Assembly (NCBI GenBank): GCA_038147335.1
Contig: JAYQTK010000006.1
Span: forward strand, 62,001 to 126,000
Reading direction: 5' to 3'
Source: Marisimplicoccus sp038147335
GTDB lineage: Bacteria > Bacteroidota > Bacteroidia > Flavobacteriales > Flavobacteriaceae
DNA length: 64,000 bases
Shown here: positions 41,922 to 52,529 of the stretch, piece after piece
Position numbering within the stretch: the stretch's first letter is position 1
Layout of the letters: the number at the start of each line of letters is the position of its first letter
Translations under genes and position numbers: made by a program
Notes under the pieces: model-generated
Told to the model about the DNA's origin: nothing
Databases searched by the model: none
What the model saw: the letters and a program-made list of their open reading frames with translations, nothing else

Positions 41922-44800
41922 TTTGAATCAATTATTGATTTATAAACTATTTCCTGAGACCTTGTTCTAATATTACTTTTTTGAAGCAACGTATTTTCTC
42001 TAGTTGGAAAGGTTCTGTTTGAAAGGAATACAAAAATTATTTCTTCATCAGGGTCAGCCCAAGCCATTGAACCTGTATAACCATAGTGACCAAAACTATT
42101 CATTGAAACTCCACCAAAAGTTGAGCCGTGATTACCCTCAATTTGAGGCTTATCAAACCCCACCCCACTTCTATTGTCATACTCACAGTAATAGCATGTA
42201 TTAAAAACATCAAATGACTCTGAATTAAAAAGTCTTTGGTTATTGTAAGAGCCTCCTTGAATCATAGCCTGAAGTATAACAGCAACTTCATAGGAATTAG
42301 AGAATAATCCAGCATGTCCAGATACACCTCCAAGCATTGCTGCACCCTCATCATGAACATAACCATGTAGTTTTGAATATCTAAAAAAATCGTCTTCTTC
42401 AGATGGGACAATCTCATCTAAACTTAATTTTTTATATGGATTAAACATTGTCCTTTCAAGTTTAAGCTTATTAAAGATTCTTTCCTCTGCTAATACATCA
42501 AGTGGTTTACTATATATGTCTTCGAACCAAAATTTTAAAAAATAAAAAGGAAGGTCCGAATATTTAAATTCAAGTTTTTCAATCAATTCACTATCTACAA
42601 TTGATTTAAATATTTTTTCCTCATAATTTCTTTTTAGAAATAGATTCTCAGTAACAGGTGTTGAAAATGATGATCTTGAATTAGTCTTATAAAATCTTGT
42701 CTTAGGTTTTTCTTTTCTATTTAAAGTTTCTTCATAAAATGGGATCCATGGTCTTAACCTAGCGTAGTGAGATAGCATTTCTTTTAATGTAATTTCTCCT
42801 TTATCTGCAAGTTTTTTTTTTGGAAATAGCTGATTAAGTCTTGTATTTAAAGAAAGATTTCCACTCTCATATTCTTGAATAACTAAAGGCATAGTAGCTA
42901 GGATTTTAGTGATCGATGAAAGATCAAATACATGGTTATTCTCAAGTTTATTTAATTTTTTATAAGTATGATATCCAAAACTTTTATTGTATACAATTTT
43001 ACCTTTTTTTGAGACTAACATCTGAATTCCTGGAGCCATCATTGAGTCTATAGCAGATATCGCAATTGAATCTAGATATGAAAGTTTTTTTTGATCAAAA
43101 CCTTCATAAGCAGGTCTTGAGTATCCAAGAGTATTATTCTTATCAATTGATATACCATGATTTACTGGATAAAAATTATTTGAGACAGGTAATTTCCCTT
43201 TAAAAGACCTTATACCTGTCAATAAATCAGCCATGATTTCTTGAGAGATCATATTATTTTGATAACCCACAACAATTGAATTGAAACTATCAATTTTTTC
43301 AAAAGAATTCAAACTATATGGATTAAGGAATAAGCTTAATATTACATTATTGTTCTCACCTATTTTCTCAATAATTTCAGATATATTTTTAGGTATTATA
43401 TTGGAAGAATATGGACTAGAACTTGATCCATGATAAGAGATTATTATACCATCATATTTTGTTTTGTCAAAGAGAGGATCATAATCTTTTGAATTATAGG
43501 AATCAACATCAACATATTTTTTTAGTTTATTAAAGAGATAGCTTGATTCATTTCCAAATGAAACATGTAAATACTTTTTATCTTTTAAAAGAGGTAGAGA
43601 TTTGGAATTGTTTTTAACTAATGTTATTGCTGACTCCATTGCTCTTGAATACAAGAGGGTGTCTTTAGGGGTATTAACTCTCTCAAGAATATTTTCAGAA
43701 GAAATCTTTATCGTGCCATCTAAATTAGATTTAGCTTTTAGAGATAAGATTTTTTTTACTGATTCAGATAATTTACTCATCGGGATCTTACCGCTTTTTA
43801 GCTTTTCTGCAATTAGATTGATACCCTTAGTAACATCTGTAGACATCAAGATAATATCATTTCCAACCTCAAAAGCCCTAAGGTCAACATTGATAGTAGG
43901 ATCTTGAAGAACACCTTTCATGTCAAGTGCATCTGTTACTGTTATACCGGTAAATTTATATTCTTCTCTTAAAAGATTATTTATTGTTTTTTTTGATAAT
44001 GAAGAGGGATATTTTTTATCTAAAGATGGAACACTAAGATGAGCTGTCATAACAGATTCTACAACACCATCATCAATTAATTTTTTAAAAGGATATAACT
44101 CAACTTCATTAAGTCTTTTCATACTTCCATTAATAACAGGAAGCGTCTTGTGAGAGTCTTTGTCAGTATCCCCATGACCAGGAAAATGTTTAACTGATGT
44201 AAATACTCCTGCCTCTTTATGGCCATTTATGTAGGCTTTTGCTTTTTGATATACATTCTCGGGATCTTCACCGAAAGATCTATTTCCAATTATTGGATTT
44301 TTTGAATTATTATTTACATCAACAGATGGAGAAAAATTATAGTTAACTCCAAGAGCCTTATTTTGCTCTGCCATTCTTTTTGATATATTTTTTACTAGAT
44401 TATTGTCTTGGATAGCACCAAGTGTCATGTTCCAAGGATGGGGAAAAACATCAGACAATCTTTGTGATGGGCCCCATTCAGCATCCATAGCAACTAACAA
44501 AGGTGTTTTAGAAATTGCTTGAAACTTATTTAGCCATTCAATGTGAGATTTTGTTGTACCAATTGAAAATATTAAACCACCTATTTTATTTACTTCAACT
44601 AGTTTTTTTATTTCTTCAAAATCTGACTGCTCTGGTGATACCCAATTAATAAATAATTGTGCAATTTTTTCTTCTAATGAAAGAGAATTATAAATACTAT
44701 CTACCCAATGTTTCTTTTCATGATTTAACTCAGAATAAATATCCTGTGAATAAATTAACGAGGTATTAAATAAAATTATAAATAGAAGAAGTTTTTTCAT
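41918..44800 (-). CDS. GH3 beta-N-acetylhexosaminidase fused to a serine beta-lactamase-like domain
   Basis: ATG 44800 gives a signal peptide (MKKLLLFIILFNTSLIYSQ) and 960 residues. Residues about 30-380 are NagZ-type GH3: MDAEWGPSQR, KHFPGHGDTDKDSHKTLP (H217 acid/base) and nucleophile D290 in TVTDALDMKG. Residues about 385-560 resemble the GH3 C-terminal sandwich. Residues about 570-960 are a class-C beta-lactamase-like serine hydrolase with S629-x-x-K632 (LSSITK) and HVHDEGA...GVSGHAGLFS. This fusion is known in Bacteroidota and probably trims peptidoglycan fragments in the periplasm. It overlaps bshA by four bases. Confidence 0.92.
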   Translation of the reverse strand: MKKLLLFIILFNTSLIYSQDIYSELNHEKKHWVDSIYNSLSLEEKIAQLFINWVSPEQSDFEEIKKLVEVNKIGGLIFSIGTTKSHIEWLNKFQAISKTPLLVAMDAEWGPSQRLSDVFPHPWNMTLGAIQDNNLVKNISKRMAEQNKALGVNYNFSPSVDVNNNSKNPIIGNRSFGEDPENVYQKAKAYINGHKEAGVFTSVKHFPGHGDTDKDSHKTLPVINGSMKRLNEVELYPFKKLIDDGVVESVMTAHLSVPSLDKKYPSSLSKKTINNLLREEYKFTGITVTDALDMKGVLQDPTINVDLRAFEVGNDIILMSTDVTKGINLIAEKLKSGKIPMSKLSESVKKILSLKAKSNLDGTIKISSENILERVNTPKDTLLYSRAMESAITLVKNNSKSLPLLKDKKYLHVSFGNESSYLFNKLKKYVDVDSYNSKDYDPLFDKTKYDGIIISYHGSSSSPYSSNIIPKNISEIIEKIGENNNVILSLFLNPYSLNSFEKIDSFNSIVVGYQNNMISQEIMADLLTGIRSFKGKLPVSNNFYPVNHGISIDKNNTLGYSRPAYEGFDQKKLSYLDSIAISAIDSMMAPGIQMLVSKKGKIVYNKSFGYHTYKKLNKLENNHVFDLSSITKILATMPLVIQEYESGNLSLNTRLNQLFPKKKLADKGEITLKEMLSHYARLRPWIPFYEETLNRKEKPKTRFYKTNSRSSFSTPVTENLFLKRNYEEKIFKSIVDSELIEKLEFKYSDLPFYFLKFWFEDIYSKPLDVLAEERIFNKLKLERTMFNPYKKLSLDEIVPSEEDDFFRYSKLHGYVHDEGAAMLGGVSGHAGLFSNSYEVAVILQAMIQGGSYNNQRLFNSESFDVFNTCYYCEYDNRSGVGFDKPQIEGNHGSTFGGVSMNSFGHYGYTGSMAWADPDEEIIFVFLSNRTFPTRENTLLQKSNIRTRSQEIVYKSIIDSK

Positions 44801-44802
44801 TT

Positions 44803-45285
44803 TCAAATAAATTTTGACAACCAAGAAGAACTTAGCTTGATTTCAAAATTATTTAAAAGTTCTTTCTTAGTACTAACTGTCATATTGAATATAACTGTTT
44901 CTGGTGAAAAAGATCCATTTTTTAAATTGTTTTTTAAATCTTTTAGAGTAGTTGATTTAATTAATGAACCCATTTTATAATTAACTATAAGTCTGTCTAA
45001 TAAGTTCTTGTTTATGCTATTGGAAATATCTTTTAATAATTGAAGTGAATAGTCAATTGAACATCCTCCAATTGGATTAAATTCTTCATTAACTGCTATG
45101 ACTAAAAAACGATTATTTAATATATTAAAAGATGCTTGCAGCTCTTTATTATGAGCCATCCAATTATTCACAAATAATTCTGATTTTTTATTAATAATAT
45201 CAACATCAGATTCTGTAAAATCATCATTGGATTGGTAGATCCATATTCTTGATTCATCAGATATTTTATCAAATTCTACTTTCAT
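44803..45285 (-). CDS. Conserved flavobacterial protein of unknown function
   Basis: A 160-residue soluble protein, no signal peptide. Features: SRIWIYQSNDDFTE near the N-terminus, FVNNWMAHNKELQASF, NRFLVIAVNEEFNPIGGCSIDYS and LDRLIVNYKMG. Homologues in flavobacteria are often labelled ABC transporter ATPase, but no Walker motif is present, so that label is wrong. It is locked into the operon by a four-base overlap with the CCG-domain gene and a two-base gap to the GH3 gene. Confidence 0.7.
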   Translation of the reverse strand: MKVEFDKISDESRIWIYQSNDDFTESDVDIINKKSELFVNNWMAHNKELQASFNILNNRFLVIAVNEEFNPIGGCSIDYSLQLLKDISNSINKNLLDRLIVNYKMGSLIKSTTLKDLKNNLKNGSFSPETVIFNMTVSTKKELLNNFEIKLSSSWLSKFI

Positions 45286-46055
45286 AAATCTTCTGCTTTT
45301 TCAATCATTTGAGCAATATCTAAAACATCCATATTTTTTTGTTTAGCTGTCATACCATCACTCATCATAGTGTTACAAAAAGGACAACTTACAGCAACTA
45401 TTTCTGAATCTGTATTTATAGCCTCTTCTGATCTTTTAATATTGATATCTTGATTTCCTTTTTCAGGCTCTTTAAACATTTGGGCACCACCAGCACCACA
45501 ACATAAAGATTTTGATTTACAACTCTTCATTTCAATTAACTCAGCATCAAGTTTCTCAATAACTTCTCTTGGAGCTTCATAAATACCATTTGCTCTTCCT
45601 AAATAGCATGGATCATGATAAGTTATCTTTTTACCCTTGTAGTATCCTCCACCAATTGTAATTTTATTTTCTTTTATAAGATTATTAATAAAAGTAGTAT
45701 GATGAATAACTTTATAATTACCTCCCAATTCAGGATACTCGTTCTTAATTGTATTAAAGCAGTGTGGACAAGTTGTAATTATATTTTTAATATTATATGA
45801 ATTTAATATTTCAATATTGGAAATAGCTTTCATCTGAAATAGAAATTCATTACCTGCTCTTTTTGCCGGATCACCAGTACAGGACTCCTCTTTACCTAAA
45901 ATAGCGTATGAAATATTTGCTTTGTTTAATATTTTAACAAAAGCCTTAGTCACCTTTTTTGAACGATCATCAAAACTACCAGCACATCCAACCCAAAATA
46001 AGTACTCTGGGTTTTCACCTTTTGATTTAAGATCTGATAAAATAGGTACTTTCAT
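45282..46055 (-). CDS. CCG-domain (Fe-S)-binding protein (HdrB/GlpC-like)
   Basis: A 257-residue cytoplasmic protein with two CCG-type cysteine sets: C24, C59, C96-x-x-C99 (TTCPHCF) and C150 (DPCYLGR), C185-C186 (LCCGAGGAQM), C224-x-x-C227 (SCPFCNT). Such domains bind an unusual 4Fe-4S cluster and pass electrons in heterodisulfide-reductase-like and glycolate-oxidase-like complexes. The membrane 4Fe-4S protein two genes upstream is the likely partner. An eight-base gap separates it from the HAD gene. Confidence 0.88.
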   Translation of the reverse strand: MKVPILSDLKSKGENPEYLFWVGCAGSFDDRSKKVTKAFVKILNKANISYAILGKEESCTGDPAKRAGNEFLFQMKAISNIEILNSYNIKNIITTCPHCFNTIKNEYPELGGNYKVIHHTTFINNLIKENKITIGGGYYKGKKITYHDPCYLGRANGIYEAPREVIEKLDAELIEMKSCKSKSLCCGAGGAQMFKEPEKGNQDINIKRSEEAINTDSEIVAVSCPFCNTMMSDGMTAKQKNMDVLDIAQMIEKAEDL

Positions 46056-46063
46056 ATTAAGTT

Positions 46064-46510
46064 TTATTTAGTTTCCTCGTCATCAAAGACCTCAATTGTT
46101 ACTTTTTTCTCTACAAGATCAGTAAACTTTCCATTATACCTAGTAGCCTTAACTAGATGGTTATCTATCCAATGATAGTTACCACCTCTTGGCTTACCCA
46201 TCAACAAACTATGGTATTTAAATCCGTTATCTTCTAACCATTTTTCTGTTACTTCCCTGTGAGACTCAATTCTAGCAGTAAAGAAACAAATGATATGACC
46301 TTTATCATACCAATTATTTATTGTTTCAAGAGCATCGGGATATAACTTTGCTGTCGCCATTCTATCAGGCTCTTCATTAGGAATATCATCGCATATAGTT
46401 CCATCAATATCTATTAAATAATTTTTAATACCCTCTGGCAGGATTGGACTGACTGTCTCTCCTTTTTCTATTTTCTTGTGTAAATAATTTTCTACTTCTT
46501 CTTTTTTCAT
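46064..46510 (-). CDS. HAD-superfamily phosphatase-like protein
   Basis: ATG 46510 (MKKEEVENYLHKK) gives 148 residues; the ATG at 46534 would overlap the upstream gene. The HAD nucleophile motif is IDIDGTICDD (D34, D36), with the second motif in CFFTARIESHREVT and a lysine in LLMGKPRGG; the final acidic motif may be HWIDNHL. Similar proteins in flavobacteria are of unknown substrate. It is inserted between two Fe-S protein genes of one operon. Confidence 0.75.
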   Translation of the reverse strand: MKKEEVENYLHKKIEKGETVSPILPEGIKNYLIDIDGTICDDIPNEEPDRMATAKLYPDALETINNWYDKGHIICFFTARIESHREVTEKWLEDNGFKYHSLLMGKPRGGNYHWIDNHLVKATRYNGKFTDLVEKKVTIEVFDDEETK

Positions 46511-46512
46511 GT

Positions 46513-47835
46513 TTATTGTGTTTCTTGAGCCCATAACTCTCTGTCTAATTGATTATAAGGCCATGGAGCTCCATTATTTTCTATGTTGTTCATCATATTA
46601 TTTAAATCCGGATGAGCGGATGATTCTTCCATTATTAAATATTGTCTCATATCCATAATGATGGATAAGGGATCAATGTTTATTGGACATGCCTCCACAC
46701 ATGCATTACACGATGTGCAGGCCCATAGTTCTTCTTTTGAAATATAGTTATCAAGTAGTCTATCTCCATCATCTATGAATTCTCCTTTATTTTTTGAAAT
46801 ATTCAAAGAGACTTTCTCTAGCCTGTCTCTTGTATCCATCATTATTTTTCTGGGTGATAATTTTTTTCCAGTTTGATTTGCAGGACATTCGCTAGTACAC
46901 CTTCCACATTCAGTACATGAATAAGCATTCATTAACTGAACCCAATTTAGATCTAGAACATCAGATGCACCAAATTTTTCTACTTGATTATTTTCGTTAG
47001 AAGCTCTCTCTGGATAAAACATAAGCATTACTTCATTTTTAACTGATTCAAGAACACCAAACTTTCCTTTTTCTTCAAGATTTGAGTAATATGTATTTGG
47101 AAACGCTAATAAAATATGCAAGTGTTTAGAATAGTATAAATAATTAAGGAAAAAAAGAATACCTAGTATGTGTAACCACCAAAAAATTCTCTCATATAAA
47201 TAAACTGTTGAGGTATCAAAAGAATCAAAAATAGGAACTAAAAATGATGATACAGGAAATGACCCTGCCTTGTAATAACCTTCAAAACCACGATCTTGAA
47301 GGATTAAATCTGTAGCATTCATTGAAAGAAATAATAGCATCAGGACAACTTCAAAATAAAGAATATTATCTGCATCAAATTTAGGCCAACCCTTCATTTC
47401 AGCACTTAAAAACCTTTTAATCTTCATAATATTTCTTCTAGTCCAAAAAATAATAACTGAGATTAAAACTAATAATGCAAGTATTTCGAAAGAAGCAATT
47501 AAAAAATCATAAAAAAATGGATTGAAATACTTTGAAAAAAATCTGTGTGATCCTGTTACACCATCAATTAGTATTTCAAGTAATTCAATATTTATTATTA
47601 TAAAGCCTACATAAACAATTACATGTAAAAAGCCAGATATAGGTTTTGTGACCATCTTAGACTGACCAAGAGCTATACGAACTAAATTAGAAAGTCTCTT
47701 GGATGGATTATCAGTTCTATCAATTGGTTTTCCCATCTTAATTACTTTAATCAATCTTTGAATATTTCTAACAAAGAAGCCTAAAGCAAAAATTAAGATT
47801 AATGAGAAGATTATATTGGGAAGAATTTCAACCAT
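46513..47835 (-). CDS. Membrane-bound 4Fe-4S electron-transfer protein (HdrC/NarI-like)
   Basis: A 440-residue protein. About five helices in residues 1-245 (NarI/HdrE-like gamma-subunit region with conserved histidines H71, H240), then a cytosolic domain with two 4Fe-4S motifs: C307-C310-C313-C317 (CTECGRCTSECP) and C373-C376-C379-C383 (CTSCNACVEACP). It would move electrons between quinones and a cytosolic partner, probably the CCG protein in the same operon. It begins immediately after the MCE stop codon. Confidence 0.9.
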   Translation of the reverse strand: MVEILPNIIFSLILIFALGFFVRNIQRLIKVIKMGKPIDRTDNPSKRLSNLVRIALGQSKMVTKPISGFLHVIVYVGFIIINIELLEILIDGVTGSHRFFSKYFNPFFYDFLIASFEILALLVLISVIIFWTRRNIMKIKRFLSAEMKGWPKFDADNILYFEVVLMLLFLSMNATDLILQDRGFEGYYKAGSFPVSSFLVPIFDSFDTSTVYLYERIFWWLHILGILFFLNYLYYSKHLHILLAFPNTYYSNLEEKGKFGVLESVKNEVMLMFYPERASNENNQVEKFGASDVLDLNWVQLMNAYSCTECGRCTSECPANQTGKKLSPRKIMMDTRDRLEKVSLNISKNKGEFIDDGDRLLDNYISKEELWACTSCNACVEACPINIDPLSIIMDMRQYLIMEESSAHPDLNNMMNNIENNGAPWPYNQLDRELWAQETQ

Positions 47836-48750
47836 CTATTTTCTACCAAAAATTGAAAAATGAACATATTTTTTTGGATTTTCATTAATATCATCAATTA
47901 ACTTATTCAAGCTAAGAATTGATGAATTTAGATTTTCATATAATTCATCCTTATTAATTAATTTACCTAAACTGGAAGATTCTGAATTTAAATTTTGAAT
48001 TACAGAATTTATACCTTCAGTAGATTCTTTTATATCAGTAAGAACATTTGAAATTCCAAACTCATTTAAATCCTGGGTAACTTTTGAAAGATTATTGCTA
48101 ATTGATTCAATATTATCTAACGTATTATTAATTTTATCGTTCTTTTCAGTTAATGTATTCTCGATTATAGAAGCAGATTGATTTATTGCTTTTATAGCAG
48201 AGGTTAAAACTTCTATAGACTCTTTTATATTTTCTTGAGTTTCAATATTTAAAACATTAGATGCACCTGTGAATATAGAATCAACACTAGTAATTGTACT
48301 TTGAAGCTGCCTAGAAAGAGGCTCAATTTGTCTATTTATTAATTCAGTTAATCCAGGTCTAACACTAGATCTAAGTGTATCACCTGTCTGAACAATTGAT
48401 TGTCTATCAAATATCGGTTCTATTGAAATAGCAAGACCACCAAGAACACCAGTTTCATATATTGAAGCTGTACTTTTTGAAGAAAAATTCAATTTGTCTT
48501 TAACTTTTATAGTAACCAATATTTTTGTGGAATTAGGAAGAAAATCTAACTCTGTCACATTACCTATTGATAGGCCATTAATCATAACATTTGCACCAAC
48601 TAATAGCCCATCTACCTCATCATAAACAGCATATAATGTTTTTTGTCTATCTAATAAAGATGTACCCTTTAAATAATTAAATCCAAATATGAATAAAAGT
48701 ATAGAGGTAAGTACAAATATTGCTGCTTTGATTTCTTTAGATAGTTTCAA
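47836..48750 (-). CDS. MlaD/MCE-family lipid-transport protein
   Basis: A 304-residue protein with one N-terminal helix (IKAAIFVLTSILLFIFGFN) and an MCE domain at about 38-115 (YAVYDEVDGLLVGANVMINGLSIGNV, STASIYETGVLGGLAI). The C-terminal half is a long coiled-coil-like helix rich in Asn, Ser and Ile. MCE proteins form hexamers that shuttle phospholipids across the periplasm. No Mla ATPase or permease is visible here. The coupling to the cell-wall amidase gene upstream is a common Bacteroidota arrangement. Confidence 0.9.
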   Translation of the reverse strand: MKLSKEIKAAIFVLTSILLFIFGFNYLKGTSLLDRQKTLYAVYDEVDGLLVGANVMINGLSIGNVTELDFLPNSTKILVTIKVKDKLNFSSKSTASIYETGVLGGLAISIEPIFDRQSIVQTGDTLRSSVRPGLTELINRQIEPLSRQLQSTITSVDSIFTGASNVLNIETQENIKESIEVLTSAIKAINQSASIIENTLTEKNDKINNTLDNIESISNNLSKVTQDLNEFGISNVLTDIKESTEGINSVIQNLNSESSSLGKLINKDELYENLNSSILSLNKLIDDINENPKKYVHFSIFGRK

Positions 48751-48815
48751 GGTAGTTTAGGTTTATATGTGTAAAAATAAGAATTATTTAGTTAGATAAA
48801 TATCTAGAAACTCTG

Positions 48816-49862
48816 TCAGTTTAAACTCATTACCCTATTATCTTCGTATTTAACTATAAAAGAAGATTGATAACCACTCTTTTTAGCCTCATCTAGAGAT
48901 TTTTTTGCTTCTTCTAAAGTATTGTGCTTACCATATAAATACTTATACAAGTTACCGTCCTTTACTACATCAACTGACTTTAATCCTCTAAAGTTATATG
49001 GCTTAAGTTCCAAAAGTTTAGCACTTGCTGCAATTTGAATTCTATATGATGTTTTAGATTCATTTAAATCATTACTTAAATTAGTTGTTGATAAATTTTG
49101 AAAAAAATCATTTTTATAGTCAATTACAGCAGATGCAATTGCATCAGCCATTTCATTTTGCCCCCTAACTGAATTAAGATATGCACCCTCAGAATTATTT
49201 GTAAGAAAACCTGTTTCAACAAGAACACTAGGCATATAAGTATACTTTAGGACAATAAAACCAGCTTGCTTAACTGTTCTATTTCTTCTCTTAAGCTTAT
49301 TAACAAAACTATTTTGAATATATGATGCAGCAACTATACTTTGATCAAGATATTCCTCTTGCATAAGAGTTAATCCAATTACAGACTCAGGATTATTTGG
49401 GTCAAAACCTTCATATTTATTTATATAATCTTCTTCAAAAAATATAACAGAGTTTTCTTTTTTTGCTACCTCAAAGTTTCTCTGATTGGCATGAAGACCT
49501 AAAACAAATGTCCCAGCACCATATGCTTGAGATGTATGAGAGTCGCAATGGATAGAAATAAAAAGCTGAGCATTTGATCTATTGGCAATATTTGCTCTTT
49601 CAAATAAGTTAACAAATACATCACTTTTCCTAGTGTATACTACTTTAACACCATTATCTTCTAATTTTTTCCCAAGCTTTAGAGCAATACTTAATGCAAT
49701 TTTCTTTTCTAAATATCCATTTCCAGTATTACCTGGATCTTTACCACCATGACCAGCATCAACAACAACAGTAAATTGAGAGTTTAAATTTTGTTGAGAA
49801 TATATAAAGTTTGTTATTGATAATAATAAGACTAAGAAGGTTAACCTAAATGAATTCATCAA
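48816..49862 (-). CDS. N-acetylmuramoyl-L-alanine amidase with C-terminal SPOR-like domain
   Basis: A 348-residue secreted enzyme (signal to FIYSQ). The Amidase_3 domain has zinc ligands H38 (VVDAGHGGKD), E52 (LEKKIAL) and H105 (SIHCDSH) and catalytic E216 (VLVETGFLTN). The C-terminal 80 residues (YRIQIAASAKLLEL, GNLYKYLYGKHNTLEEA) fit a SPOR peptidoglycan-binding domain. It cleaves stem peptides from glycan strands at cell division. Head gene of an eight-gene minus-strand operon, divergent from lptD. Confidence 0.92.
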   Translation of the reverse strand: MMNSFRLTFLVLLLSITNFIYSQQNLNSQFTVVVDAGHGGKDPGNTGNGYLEKKIALSIALKLGKKLEDNGVKVVYTRKSDVFVNLFERANIANRSNAQLFISIHCDSHTSQAYGAGTFVLGLHANQRNFEVAKKENSVIFFEEDYINKYEGFDPNNPESVIGLTLMQEEYLDQSIVAASYIQNSFVNKLKRRNRTVKQAGFIVLKYTYMPSVLVETGFLTNNSEGAYLNSVRGQNEMADAIASAVIDYKNDFFQNLSTTNLSNDLNESKTSYRIQIAASAKLLELKPYNFRGLKSVDVVKDGNLYKYLYGKHNTLEEAKKSLDEAKKSGYQSSFIVKYEDNRVMSLN

Positions 49863-49893
49863 GTAAATTATTATAATAAAATTATGATTAATT

Positions 49894-52529
49894 TTGATTA
49901 ACCTAAGTGTCTTGTTAATAACTCAATTTCAAATCTTGAAAAAAAACTTAAAAGCTTTAATAGTTATATCATTTCTTTTAGGTTTAAACATTATTTACTC
50001 TCAAAGTAATTCTCAAGAAATAGATACTCTTAATTTTGTTGAACAAGATAAAAAACCTCTTCTTTTAGATAATATTAAATATGATGCTAGTGATTCAATT
50101 GTAATTGATCAAAAAAACAATAAGATAATACTCTATAACAATGCTAAAATTGTTTATGGAGATATAGAATTAACATCTGGACTAATAATATTAGACTATA
50201 AAGAGAATATTGTAAACGCAGGAAGAATTGCTGATAGTAAAGGAAATCTCAGCCAATACCCAACTTTTAAACAAGGTGGAAATATTGTAAATCCTGATTC
50301 AATAAAGTATAATTTTGATAATCAAAAAGCTTTGATATGGAATTCCAAATCAGAAGATAATGGAATGAATATTCTATCAACTTTAACAAAAAAACAAAAT
50401 GATTCAGTTTATTATCTTAAAGATGGAAAAGTTACTACAGGGGGTAATCTTATGGGAGATGAAACTGAAGAAGCTGATTATTTTTTCAAAATAAGAAAAG
50501 GTAAACTTGTTCCTGGAGGAAATATTGTTACTGGATTTCACGAATTTATTTGTAAAAAATGTTCCTACTCCAATTGGTCTACCATTTGCATATTTCCCAT
50601 CTCAACAAACAAAAGATTCTGGCTTTATAATTCCAAATATTAATGAAAGTAATGAAAGAGGGTATTCTCTTCAAAATGGAGGATATTATTTCTCCATTTC
50701 TGAATTTTTGATCTAACAATTTTAGGAGATTATTATACTAATGGAAGTTATGGATTAAATCTTAGTTCATTTTACAGAAAAAGATATAAATATAATGGAA
50801 GTTTTACGGTTAGATATGAGAATTTAATTAATGGAGAAAGAGGATTACCTGGTTATGGAAAATCAACAGTATATAATATTAGATGGAGTCATTCGAAAGA
50901 TTCGAAATCTTCTCCGTACTCTTCATTTAGTGCATCAGTTAATTTTGGAAGTAGTGACTACTTTAGAGAGTCTGTTAATCAACTCAACACAGCAAATTTT
51001 TTAAATAATAATTTGAGTTCATCTATATCATACTCTAAAAGTTTTCCTGGTTCAGCTGGAGTAAGACTTAGCTTAACTGCAAATATGTCTCAAAATACTC
51101 AGTCTAAAGAAGTAAATTTAACTTTACCTACTTTAACCTTAAACTCTGCAAGATTTTATCCTTTTGAAAGAAAAGGTAGATCTAAAAAAGGATTTTTTCA
51201 AAATATAAATATTCAATATTCATCTAAACTTGAAAATAGGGCAATATTTGCTGATGATCTGCTTTTAAAAAAAGGAATGTTTGATAATGCAAAATCTGGA
51301 GTTCAACATAATATTCCTTTTACAACAAATTTTAAACTATTTAAACATTTTAGTGTAAGTGTTGGAGGAAGATATCAAGAACTTGGAATGGAAAAACAAT
51401 AAAATTTAATGATTATCAATGAAAAATGGAGTTGTTAAAGATACAATTTCTGGTTTTGATAGATTTGGAATTTATAATTATAACGCAAGTATTACAACTA
51501 AAATTTACGGAATTGTAAATTTTAAACCAAAGAATAAAGTTCAATCCATTAGACATACTATTACTCCAAGTATTTCATATTCAAATAATCCTAGTTTTGA
51601 AAAATATTATGACACATATATAATTGATGCTAACGGAAATACAGCAGAATATACAAGATTTGAAGGGGGATTATATGGAGTTCCTGGAAAAAACTATTCT
51701 AGTAGTATTGGGATATCGATTCAAAATACAATTGAGGCCAAACTAAAACCAAAAGATTCAACAGAAACTGAATTAAGAAAAATAAATATTTTTAAAAATT
51801 TAAATATTTCAACAAGCTATAATTTGCAGCTGATGAATTTAATTTGGTCACCAATTAGAGTGACTGGGAGTATTGATATTAGCAAAGGACTTTACTGTAA
51901 ATACAGGTGCAACATTTGATCTATATGCGTTAGATGAAAATAATAGAAGAATTAATGTTTTTAATGTAAAGAATGGAGGCGGACTCTTGAGATTAACCAG
52001 TGCAAATCTTTCAACCCAGTACTCAATAAATAATAATACTTTTAAAAGAGGACAGACAGAAGAACAAATGAATGAGTCAACTTCAGGTGGGGGTCGACCA
52101 GATGATTTATTTGGTGTTTCTCAATTTTTCAAATTCAAGTCAATATAGAAGAAGAAGAAGAAGAGAAGAAGAAATTAATCTTGAAAAATATATTTATAAA
52201 TTGCCATGGTCTTAACTTAGCATATTCATTAACTTATAATAATTCTAGAGGTCAAAATGATATTTCAACAAATTCTTTAATGATTTCTTCAAATTTAGAA
52301 TTAACACCTAAATGGAATGTTGGTATTTCAACAGGATATGATTTTAAACAAAAAGGTTTTACATTTACTCAATTAAGATTTGATAGAGATCTTAGATAGT
52401 TGGAGATTAGATTTTTCTTGGGTACCTTTCAGTCCCAGAGCTTCATGGAATTTTTTCATAGGTATTAAATCTGGACTTTTAAGTGATCTTAAGTATGAGA
52501 AAAGATCTGAACCTGATAGAACATTATAA
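49894..52529 (+). pseudogene. lptD: LptD/OstA-like LPS-assembly protein, multiply frameshifted
   Basis: Reading across frames gives an essentially complete Bacteroidota LptD: signal peptide (TTG at 49894 or, better, TTG at 49936; LLGLNIIYSQ), an OstA N-terminal domain (KIILYNNAKIVYGDIELTSG), then the barrel with GRYQELG, SISYSNNPSF, SPIRVTGSIDI, FDLYALDENNRRINVFNV, GGGLLRLTSANLS, WNVGISTGYDF and the C-terminal DFSWVPFSPRASWNFFIGIKSG. The frame changes at about 50.55, 50.71, 51.39, 51.41, 51.88, 52.13, 52.21 and 52.39 kb, at least eight times. LptD is needed for LPS insertion in the outer membrane, so sequence error is more likely than true loss. Confidence 0.8.
52147..52174 (+). repeat. GAA/AGA trinucleotide run inside lptD
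   Basis: A polypurine stretch of AGA and GAA triplets that encodes six Arg then three Glu in the lptD frame. Slippage in whole triplets would not change the frame, but single-base errors are easy in such tracts. Confidence 0.6.
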
